From assembly GCA_902385025.1 (NCBI GenBank), contig CABMDX010000240.1, positions 1 through 9,157 on the forward strand: a stretch of DNA of 9,157 nucleotides. The letters are read 5' to 3'. The DNA comes from an uncultured archaeon (GTDB lineage: Archaea; Halobacteriota; Methanosarcinia; Methanotrichales; Methanotrichaceae). A model generated the notes under the pieces. That model searched no databases. It worked only from the letters and a program-made list of their open reading frames with translations, and had not been told where the DNA came from. Positions 1 to 5,070 of this stretch are shown here, one piece after another. The position numbers and the translations under genes were made by a program. The stretch's first letter is position 1; every line of letters starts with the position of its first letter.

Positions 1-1200
1 TGAGATTTGACCATTTTTCATAAAGTTCATAATGTTCGCAGGAGCACGCCCCTGGCGAAGTTCATTAACCATAAACCTCATGGGCCCATCGATGTGCCTG
101 AAGAACTCTTTATAACCCATACACAGATAATTTAATCCCGGTTCACCGTCTGGTGTTTTGATAAAACGATTCTTGGGGCATTCACCGTTGCAGACGAATC
201 TGACCACGCAGCTGCGACAGTAACCTGGCAAGGTATCGAGCTTATCCTGGCCGAACTTTCGCTGCTTTTTGGAGCCGGAAAACTGGGCCATGTTCTGCTC
301 TCTGATATTGCCGAGAAGGAATTTGGGCTCCACAAAGTGATCACACGAGTAAATATCGCCGTTGTGCTCCATTGCCATGGCTGTTCCGCAGGTCGGCGAG
401 AAAGCACAGATTCCAGGAGCCGCTCCTGCCCAGGCGGCCAGAGCTACATCAAATATCTGCACATAAGTCTTCCCCACATCCTTTCGCACCCATTCGTCGA
501 AGATGGTGCATAGAAAGCGGCCGTACTGCTGGGCCTCCACAGAACGGTCAGTGACTTTTTCGCCCTCCTGAAAGCCCGTATCATTATCTCTCTCGACGAT
601 TGGAATGAACTGGATGAACTCGGCTTTCACTTTATCTCTGAGAAAGCGGTAAACCTCCAAAGGATGATCTGCATTGGCGGCATGAACTGTGGTCAGTATA
701 TTGAAATCCACCTTATGATTTCGCAAGAGCCTGGCGGCCCTCATTACCCTATCGAATGTGGGGTTGCCTGCTTTATCCACCCGGTAGGCATCATGAAGCA
801 CTCTGGGCCCATCCAGACTTAGGCCGATGAGGAAGTTGTTCATGCGGAAGAAATCGCACCAATCATCGTCCAGGAGAATGCCATTAGTCTGCATTGTATT
901 CTGGATGATCATTCCCTGGCGCCTGTATTTCTGCTGGAATTGAATTGATCGTCTGAAGAAATCGAGGCCCATCAGCGTCGGCTCGCCGCCCTGCCAGGCA
1001 ATTGTAGCTTGCGGGATTTTCTGCGCTTCGATGTATTGGCGGATATAGTTCTCCAAAAGCTCATCAGACATTCGGAAACTGCTTTTCGGATAGAGGTTCT
1101 TCTTGGAAAGAAAGAAGCAATATTTACAGCCCAAATTGCATGCTGCACCCGTGGGCTTGGCTAGAAGATGAAAACCTGGCAACGCATCTGTCTTGCTCAT
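1..1200 (-). CDS. Anaerobic sulfatase-maturating enzyme (radical SAM/SPASM), 3' end off window
   Basis: This enzyme family uses S-adenosylmethionine and iron-sulfur clusters to oxidise a Cys or Ser in the active site of type I sulfatases to formylglycine, in the cytoplasm and without oxygen. The window holds 400 codons from ATG 1200 and the frame stays open to base 1. Known members are about 370-420 aa, so little is missing. Visible motifs are the radical-SAM triad C21-x3-C25-x2-C28 (CNLGCKYC), the glycine-rich WQGGEPTL at 69-76, QTNG at 103-106 and SLDGP at 128-132. The C-terminal SPASM cysteines C265, C271, C286, C328, C331, C337, C341 and C360 match the spacing expected for the two auxiliary 4Fe-4S clusters. 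The triad and the SPASM set are both complete, so the enzyme should be active. The frame is open upstream to a stop at 1357-1359 but contains no ATG there. A TTG start at 1317 or 1230 would add a non-conserved N-terminus and is less likely. No sulfatase is seen nearby, so the substrate is unknown. Maturation of another peptide is possible, because SPASM enzymes are diverse. Confidence 0.93.
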   Translation of the reverse strand, partial: MSKTDALPGFHLLAKPTGAACNLGCKYCFFLSKKNLYPKSSFRMSDELLENYIRQYIEAQKIPQATIAWQGGEPTLMGLDFFRRSIQFQQKYRRQGMIIQNTMQTNGILLDDDWCDFFRMNNFLIGLSLDGPRVLHDAYRVDKAGNPTFDRVMRAARLLRNHKVDFNILTTVHAANADHPLEVYRFLRDKVKAEFIQFIPIVERDNDTGFQEGEKVTDRSVEAQQYGRFLCTIFDEWVRKDVGKTYVQIFDVALAAWAGAAPGICAFSPTCGTAMAMEHNGDIYSCDHFVEPKFLLGNIREQNMAQFSGSKKQRKFGQDKLDTLPGYCRSCVVRFVCNGECPKNRFIKTPDGEPGLNYLCMGYKEFFRHIDGPMRFMVNELRQGRAPANIMNFMKNGQIS

Positions 1201-1214
1201 TTGAGAAATGTAAT

Positions 1215-1219
1215 CTCCT
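1215..1219 (-). promoter_or_regulatory. Shine-Dalgarno-like AGGAG before the maturase start
   Basis: On the minus strand AGGAG lies 14 bases before ATG 1200. This is longer than the usual 5-10 bases. It still supports the 1200 start, because no other ATG occurs in this frame between 1200 and the stop at 1357-1359. Confidence 0.45.
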
Positions 1220-1535
1220 GGAAAGTTCAAATATTCTTCGTATCCCTTAATTTTAGATGCAGGATGGAGTAGATTTCCAGCTTTGTCCTCTGCAATCCGG
1301 GAAGCTAAAAAATTCAATAAAGCGAAGGCTTGTTCTCGTTTCTTGCACCGATCATCTCATTTATCAGAGCGCTGCAGGGCGAAATGCTGCTCGATAATTC
1401 TCTTCGCTTGCCATATAAGTCTTGTACGTAACAGAATTTCCAATGAGCACGACATTCCTCTGCTCCTGGAGAAAAGTGAGTTCCTTTCTGAAGCCTGGAT
1501 CGGCGTCCTGCATTGGTCATATCGAGGCCGGTTCA

Positions 1536-1551
1536 TCACGCAAAAGCGTGA
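1536..1551. repeat. Perfect 6-bp hairpin with AAAA loop
   Basis: TCACGC (1536-1541), AAAA, GCGTGA (1546-1551). It overlaps the 11-base near-palindrome gacccTgggtc (1550-1560). Both sit in the spacer between the divergent genes, so a regulator-binding or RNA role is possible. No T-run follows, so it does not look like a terminator. A chance origin cannot be excluded for a 6-bp stem. Confidence 0.35.
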
Positions 1552-1661
1552 CCCTGGGTCGTGAATGGGCAAGTCGCAGGACGCGTTCGGTCGGTGGATA
1601 AGCTGACTGGGGCATTCTGGACCACCAGCTTAATGGCTAAGGAGCAAGAGTCCGCGAGCTT

Positions 1662-2087
1662 ATGTGGCTTTGTATCAAGTATGCGACTTTGTTTCTGGTG
1701 GCAATGTCCGTCTTCAGCCCTCTTCCCTCTGCAGAAGGCGCGTGCAGTGGATCTTGTGCAGTCTCCAGCGGAGGAGGCTCTTCATATGACTTCATGGGTG
1801 ATTCAGCGTTCAACATTGGCATGTCCAGCTTTGACGAATTTGTCAGGGATAACATTGGTAGGCCTCTTTTATCAGCGCGCAAATCGCAAAATACACCATT
1901 AGGAGCCAACAAATCCCTGAACCAAACCGCTGATAATGCAAGTCAGACACGCTTTGGGATACTTCCTGCTATCAATAATCTGGGAAACACGACCTCAGAT
2001 GGTAGGCCGGTTAAATTGGGAGCCTCAGCCCTGCAGGATAAGAGAGTATCGACTCTGGTCTTTACAACATTCAATAACAAGTTCTAG
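1662..2087 (+). CDS. Small exported protein of unknown function
   Basis: The product is 141 residues. The N-terminus looks like a secretion signal: a short start with Lys6, a hydrophobic core ATLFLVAMSVF at about 8-18, then a helix-breaking PLPSAEGA where cleavage is likely at about residue 26-27. The mature part begins with a close cysteine pair (CSGSC), then a Gly/Ser run and a more ordered acidic segment (GDSAFNIGMSSFDEFVRD). It ends in a polar Asn/Thr-rich tail. I see no lipobox, since EGAC lacks the usual Leu/Val at -3. I see no catalytic motif or known domain. The start ATG 1662 is the only ATG in frame before the signal core, but GGAG at 1641-1644 is 17 bases away, so start support is modest. 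The sulfite reductase gene follows 172 bases later. A terminator-like structure lies between them, so they are probably separate units. Confidence 0.6.
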   Translation: MWLCIKYATLFLVAMSVFSPLPSAEGACSGSCAVSSGGGSSYDFMGDSAFNIGMSSFDEFVRDNIGRPLLSARKSQNTPLGANKSLNQTADNASQTRFGILPAINNLGNTTSDGRPVKLGASALQDKRVSTLVFTTFNNKF

Positions 2088-2103
2088 GCTAATCCCAATG
2101 AAC

Positions 2104-2175
2104 CGGACATCTTTGGCCATTCATCCTCTCAGAGGGATGAGGTCCGCTATTGATCGCGGTCGTCGCCACTTTTTT
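2104..2175 (+). terminator. Nested stem-loop followed by a T-run (candidate terminator)
   Basis: An outer stem CGGAC (2104-2108) / GTCCG (2142-2146) encloses an inner stem TCATCC (2121-2126) / GGATGA (2135-2140). Six T residues follow at 2170-2175 and another six at 2194-2199. Archaeal transcription usually ends at T-runs, so the T tracts would end the transcript of the exported protein. The stem-loop may be an RNA-stability element or chance. The second T tract and the AT-rich bases after it could also serve as the upstream region of the sulfite reductase promoter. Confidence 0.4.
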
Positions 2176-2259
2176 ATTCAATCAAAGAAAGACTTTTTTA
2201 TCCACAAGTTTTAATTCCAAGAGGATCGGGAAAAAAATGCGAGGATTATAGGATCAGAT

Positions 2260-2964
2260 ATGAGTGAAATGACCAACTCGGAGTTCAAGCTGCTTGGGTT
2301 TATCCGGCAAAAAGATAAGAATCACTTCGTCGTACGTGTGAAGACGCAACTTGGCAATGTTAATTCTGAACAATTGGCCGCGCTATCTGATGTAGCCAGA
2401 AAATATGGCAGGGGCTATTTGACTTTTACTAATCGATTGAATATCGATATACCCTGGATAATGCAGGAAAACCTCGATGCTGCAAGGCAGGCGCTGGAGG
2501 AGGCTGGACTTAAGGTTGGTGGAACCGGGCCAACTGTGCGTCCAATTGTGGCCTGCAAAGGCACGATATGTCATAATGGCCTGGTTGATACTCAGGGCCT
2601 GGGTGAAATGCTCGACATGAGGTTCTTTGGGAGGAAGCTTCCTGCAAAGTTCAAGATAGGCATCGCAGGATGTCAAAACGACTGTGCCAAGGCAGAGATA
2701 AATGACGTCGGTTTTGTGGGACAACGCTCTTCCAAGACCCGGGGCGAGAGTGGATATGCAGCATATTTTGGAGGCACCTTTGGCAGGGACCACAGAGAAG
2801 GCCGGCGAGCCGGTGAGCTATTGTCCTCAGATGAGGCAGTCGCCCTGACTGAAAGAGTGATCGAATATATGGAAAGGAATGCCCGTCCAAAGGAGCGGTT
2901 AGGAATGCTGATCGATCGTGTTGGGTGGGATGTGTTCCTGGATGCGATCGGGCTTACGCCTTAA
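2260..2964 (+). CDS. Small single-subunit siroheme/4Fe-4S sulfite reductase
   Basis: The product is 234 residues and has the nitrite/sulfite reductase fold. Residues about 8-75 form the ferredoxin-like half, including the strand YLTFTNRLNIDIP with Arg59. Residues about 85-225 form the siroheme/4Fe-4S half. Cluster cysteines are C99-x4-C104 (ACKGTIC) and C138-x3-C142 (GCQNDC). The last one should bridge the cluster and siroheme. Members of this family reduce sulfite to sulfide with six electrons in the cytoplasm. The small size, with no fused ferredoxin or flavin domain, resembles the low-molecular-weight (P-590 type) enzyme of Methanosarcina barkeri, known from established work. It needs an outside electron donor, and none is encoded here. 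The first cysteine pair is spaced x4, not the x5 usual in larger sulfite reductases. Start ATG 2260 follows AGGA six bases upstream; ATG 2269 is an alternative. A nitrite-reductase-like or detoxifying role remains possible. Confidence 0.88.
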   Translation: MSEMTNSEFKLLGFIRQKDKNHFVVRVKTQLGNVNSEQLAALSDVARKYGRGYLTFTNRLNIDIPWIMQENLDAARQALEEAGLKVGGTGPTVRPIVACKGTICHNGLVDTQGLGEMLDMRFFGRKLPAKFKIGIAGCQNDCAKAEINDVGFVGQRSSKTRGESGYAAYFGGTFGRDHREGRRAGELLSSDEAVALTERVIEYMERNARPKERLGMLIDRVGWDVFLDAIGLTP

Positions 2965-3034
2965 ACACTTTGGCTTTTGGCGTTTCCTTGAAGAATCAGT
3001 GATACGGCAGCGGCGCATTCTGCTGCAAGCGGCG

Positions 3035-3061
3035 GAGTATGCAAGGCGCTGCAGCATACTC
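3035..3061. repeat. Perfect 8-bp inverted repeat downstream of the sulfite reductase
   Basis: GAGTATGC (3035-3042) and GCATACTC (3054-3061) enclose an 11-base loop. The right arm runs into the pyrimidine stretch CTTTCTCC. The repeat sits 71 bases after the sulfite reductase stop and 24 bases before the ATG of the next small frame. It may be a transcript-end hairpin or an operator for the next gene. The T content after it is too low for a standard intrinsic terminator. Confidence 0.45.
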
Positions 3062-3084
3062 TTTCTCCAGATGCGGATCGGGCC

Positions 3085-3402
3085 ATGAGCCAAAGGAGCC
3101 ACTTTGAAAATTTCGGGGAGGAGCTTCAACTGGAACCAGATCCGCAGATAAATGAGAAAAGAAAGATGTTCGGCGAAATCATGGAAGTTCGTCCTCCTGC
3201 AAAAGAACATGAGGCAGAGACGCGGGACTTTACCAGGCTATTGGGGGATCTTCTGGAAATGTCCAATGCAGAATCCTTTATCGACATGGTTCTTGAGCGC
3301 AATGAAATCAAAATTGGCGAATTCGTTTGCGGAAGGCTGGATAATCCAATTATTCGAATCTTCGCAGATAGAAGTGGTGGATGTCAAGAGCAAACTGGCT
3401 AA
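3085..3402 (+). CDS. Small hypothetical protein, possibly frameshifted at its end
   Basis: The frame encodes 105 residues, soluble and highly charged, with no signal or membrane segment. The middle (about 38-90) looks like a real helical protein: an acidic run KEHEAETRDFTRLLGDLL, then a segment ending IKIGEFVCGRLDNP. I recognise no family. The start is weak: ATG 3085 lacks a ribosome site, and M28 at 3166 is no better. From about residue 93 the frame turns into a low-quality tail (RSGGCQEQTG). The +2 frame over the same bases reads a plausible beta-strand ending, IEVVDVKSKLAKTTITK, to a stop at 3419-3421. This suggests a one-base indel near 3350-3375, from either mutation or sequencing error, or a gene remnant. 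It is transcribed in the same direction as the sulfite reductase, 120 bases downstream. Nothing links the two functionally. Confidence 0.4.
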   Translation: MSQRSHFENFGEELQLEPDPQINEKRKMFGEIMEVRPPAKEHEAETRDFTRLLGDLLEMSNAESFIDMVLERNEIKIGEFVCGRLDNPIIRIFADRSGGCQEQTG

Positions 3403-3652
3403 AACGACCATCACCAAATAGGATGGCGTCTCCAGAAGAATCGATATAAGGAGTGCAGAGAATGGGGTGATCGTACATAAAATATTCTGATTACTTTTTA
3501 AAAATTATAAAATATAAGCGTATGTTTTCATAGCCATCTCTTCGATAGAATCATATACCTTCAGTTCAAATAACAAAATAATTAGATGCATAGATAGTTG
3601 TGAACTCTTGGAAGCGAGCGCCTGTGCTATGACACTTTCGAATTAGTCTTGA

Positions 3653-3670
3653 CTGTATCTCGGGATACAG
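3653..3670. repeat. Perfect 7-bp hairpin with TCGG loop in the operon leader
   Basis: CTGTATC (3653-3659), TCGG, GATACAG (3664-3670). It stands out in otherwise unstructured AT-rich DNA, about 150 bases before the MBL gene. As DNA it could bind a dimeric regulator, and as RNA a tetraloop hairpin in the leader. I see no second copy in the window. Confidence 0.45.
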
Positions 3671-3750
3671 GAATTCTATGTGATTTAGCAAACTAATTTG
3701 AGATTCCATAATTGAGGATTTATTGAGACATTCTTAATGCTGGCTATTTA

Positions 3751-3760
3751 CATATTTATA
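3751..3760 (+). promoter_or_regulatory. Candidate archaeal TATA box for the MBL/DUF6603 operon
   Basis: The tract catatttata resembles an archaeal TATA element and lies about 60-70 bases before the GTG start. Transcription would then begin near 3780-3790 with a leader of about 35 bases. The whole area is AT-rich, so other tracts such as 3505-3517 could serve instead. Confidence 0.25.
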
Positions 3761-3807
3761 CAGAAAAATCAATTTTGCATCAATTAAACAATAAATAAAA
3801 ATTAAAC

Positions 3808-3812
3808 AGGAG
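3808..3812 (+). promoter_or_regulatory. Strong ribosome site AGGAG fixing a GTG start
   Basis: AGGAG ends eight bases before GTG 3821, ideal spacing. It supports initiation at this non-ATG codon over the internal ATG at residue 11 (3851). Confidence 0.75.
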
Positions 3813-3820
3813 ATTTAACT

Positions 3821-5053
3821 GTGCCAGGAGCGGAAAAGAGCAAACTCCAAATGAGATTTGTGAATATGGGGCAGGGTGATTTTTGCATGATAAAATGCCC
3901 GGATGATAAGGTAGTTGTTGTTGATTGCGGATCTATGGCTCATTTGGATCCCCAGATATTTGAAACGGCACAAAAACGATTGAGAGCATGGACGAAAGGT
4001 AAATCCGTCCATGCGCTTATTCTGACGCATCCTGATAGAGATCATTATAGTGAAGTTCCAAGACTATTTCTAACACATCCTGCAGTAAAGATTGAAACGA
4101 TTTTTTTTAGCAGACTATACGACATTAATAGTCCCTTGGGTCACTATACGATAGGAGGCTTAAACAATGCAGTATATTCTAAGCATTTTGGCACTCCTGT
4201 GCTTAGAGAAATAACTATCAATGAAAGCACTAAAAAAAGTTTAAACTGGGAATATCAAGAAAACAATAATGGTTACATACACCATCCAAAGGAGGAGGAA
4301 ATTGAAAAGAATATCTGCAAAGTTGCCTCAGGAACTACAAAACGTGGTACTGAATGGAGTATTAATATAGTCGCAGGCAATGTCGAAAGCAATAAAATGG
4401 TTGATGATAAGGATCTAGATCCTAATTCCAGAAGTCTGGTTACATTAGTCCAGCTTGGTAATGATAGGGCTTTGCTTACCGGTGACGCCACGCCAGAGGT
4501 TCAGGAGTATTTATATAAGGTCTGCAAAAAAGATGAGCAGCTTAATGATTTGCTTTCCGATCTGGCTGCTTTTCAGATCCCCCACCATGGAAGTGATGAA
4601 TGTGCCCCCGTCGAAGATTTCCTGAGAATGGTATTACCAGACTCGCTGGTAGTAAGTGTAGACCTTTTAAATGATAGACATCACTTGCCAAGGTACAGTG
4701 TCATAAATGCATGGATTGAAGAAGCTGTTTTCACTGAACAAGATACATACATTGACTACTGGAAAGACTATGGCGAACTAACCACGCCCATTGAATCGAT
4801 TAATGACATAATAAAAGAGAAATGGGAAAAACCAGGTTATGAAGTTATTTATAATAATTCACGCACATTCTGTTGGCTGAAAGATCCCGAAAATGCGGGT
4901 CCTGCCAAAAGCAATACTGGTTTTTACGGAGTCACCAGTAATTCTTTTTTCCTTTATCGGATGAAAACGAAAAAAGACATAGAGGAAACGGGCATGCAGG
5001 AGAAAACCAAGAACGGGACGGCTGACATAGTAATTATGTTCACCGAGGATTAG
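3821..5053 (+). CDS. Soluble ComEC/Rec2-like metallo-beta-lactamase-fold hydrolase
   Basis: The product is 410 residues. Residues about 10-290 form a metallo-beta-lactamase fold of the ComEC/Rec2 C-terminal type. Motifs in order are NMGQGDF (15-21), VVDCGS (34-38 region), the metal motif H70-P-D72-R-D74-H75 at the end of LILTHPDRDH, SRSLV (203-207), LLTGDA with D222, PHHGSD (254-259), and a late S279/N284/H288-L-P290 block resembling the ComEC SxGxxNxxxHP motif. All expected metal ligands are present. ComEC-type domains are thought to hydrolyse phosphodiesters such as nucleic acid, but the substrate here is unknown. Unlike ComEC it has no membrane channel or OB-fold part and no signal peptide, so it should be cytoplasmic. 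A polar insert (about 95-170) and a C-terminal extension (about 300-410) are extra to the core. The DUF6603 gene starts 17 bases after its stop, implying co-translation and a shared role. It starts with GTG after a strong AGGAG. Confidence 0.88.
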   Translation: MPGAEKSKLQMRFVNMGQGDFCMIKCPDDKVVVVDCGSMAHLDPQIFETAQKRLRAWTKGKSVHALILTHPDRDHYSEVPRLFLTHPAVKIETIFFSRLYDINSPLGHYTIGGLNNAVYSKHFGTPVLREITINESTKKSLNWEYQENNNGYIHHPKEEEIEKNICKVASGTTKRGTEWSINIVAGNVESNKMVDDKDLDPNSRSLVTLVQLGNDRALLTGDATPEVQEYLYKVCKKDEQLNDLLSDLAAFQIPHHGSDECAPVEDFLRMVLPDSLVVSVDLLNDRHHLPRYSVINAWIEEAVFTEQDTYIDYWKDYGELTTPIESINDIIKEKWEKPGYEVIYNNSRTFCWLKDPENAGPAKSNTGFYGVTSNSFFLYRMKTKKDIEETGMQEKTKNGTADIVIMFTED

Positions 5054-5070
5054 AGTTCGGGGGGCCATTA

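Larger units (their letters stand above)
1201..1661. other. Spacer between divergent genes, no convincing gene
   Basis: This 461-base stretch separates the minus-strand maturase from the plus-strand exported protein. It should hold the promoters for both. The short frames on either strand (for example 1283-1564 plus, and 1314-1520 or 1357-1572 minus) have no good ribosome site. Their peptides are rich in Arg, Ser and Cys and match no family I recognise, so I leave them out. The maturase frame itself stays open for 52 codons to the stop at 1357-1359. The only structure I can point to is the hairpin at 1536-1551 and the adjoining near-palindrome gacccTgggtc at 1550-1560. Confidence 0.5.
3403..3820. 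other. AT-rich gene-free leader before the MBL/DUF6603 operon
   Basis: These 418 bases have no credible reading frame. A hand-counted line at 3541-3600 is about 27% GC, the lowest seen in the window. Contents are the end of the possible frameshifted tail (to 3421), a T5/A-rich tract around 3493-3512 with a TATA-like stretch ttataaaatata, a perfect hairpin at 3653-3670, a second TATA-like tract at 3751-3760, and the ribosome site at 3808-3812. The length and composition suggest a promoter and long leader for the operon, or an island boundary. Confidence 0.55.

Noticed and set aside
1357..1572. Minus-strand frame of 71 codons in line with the maturase, as if the maturase were broken by a stop at 1357-1359
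   Set aside because: The maturase is complete from ATG 1200 with its radical-SAM triad at residue 21, as in normal members. The upstream peptide is not recognisable as part of it.
1561..1902. Plus-strand frame of 113 codons
   Set aside because: It overlaps the exported-protein frame out of phase, has no ribosome site, and lacks any domain. The 1662 frame has a clear signal peptide.
2383..2793. Minus-strand frame of 136 codons
   Set aside because: It lies wholly opposite the sulfite reductase, whose cysteine motifs are intact, so it is an antisense shadow.
2992..3084. In-frame residues before ATG 3085 (SASGGV-like) resembling the start of an F420-hydrogenase beta-type protein
   Set aside because: The likeness is only a few small residues, no start codon exists upstream of it, and the segment overlaps the perfect inverted repeat at 3035-3061.
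3403..3820. Possible CRISPR leader or array, or tRNA-associated attachment site, in the AT-rich spacer
   Set aside because: There are no repeated 25-40-base units, no tRNA-like cloverleaf, and no direct repeats that I can see.
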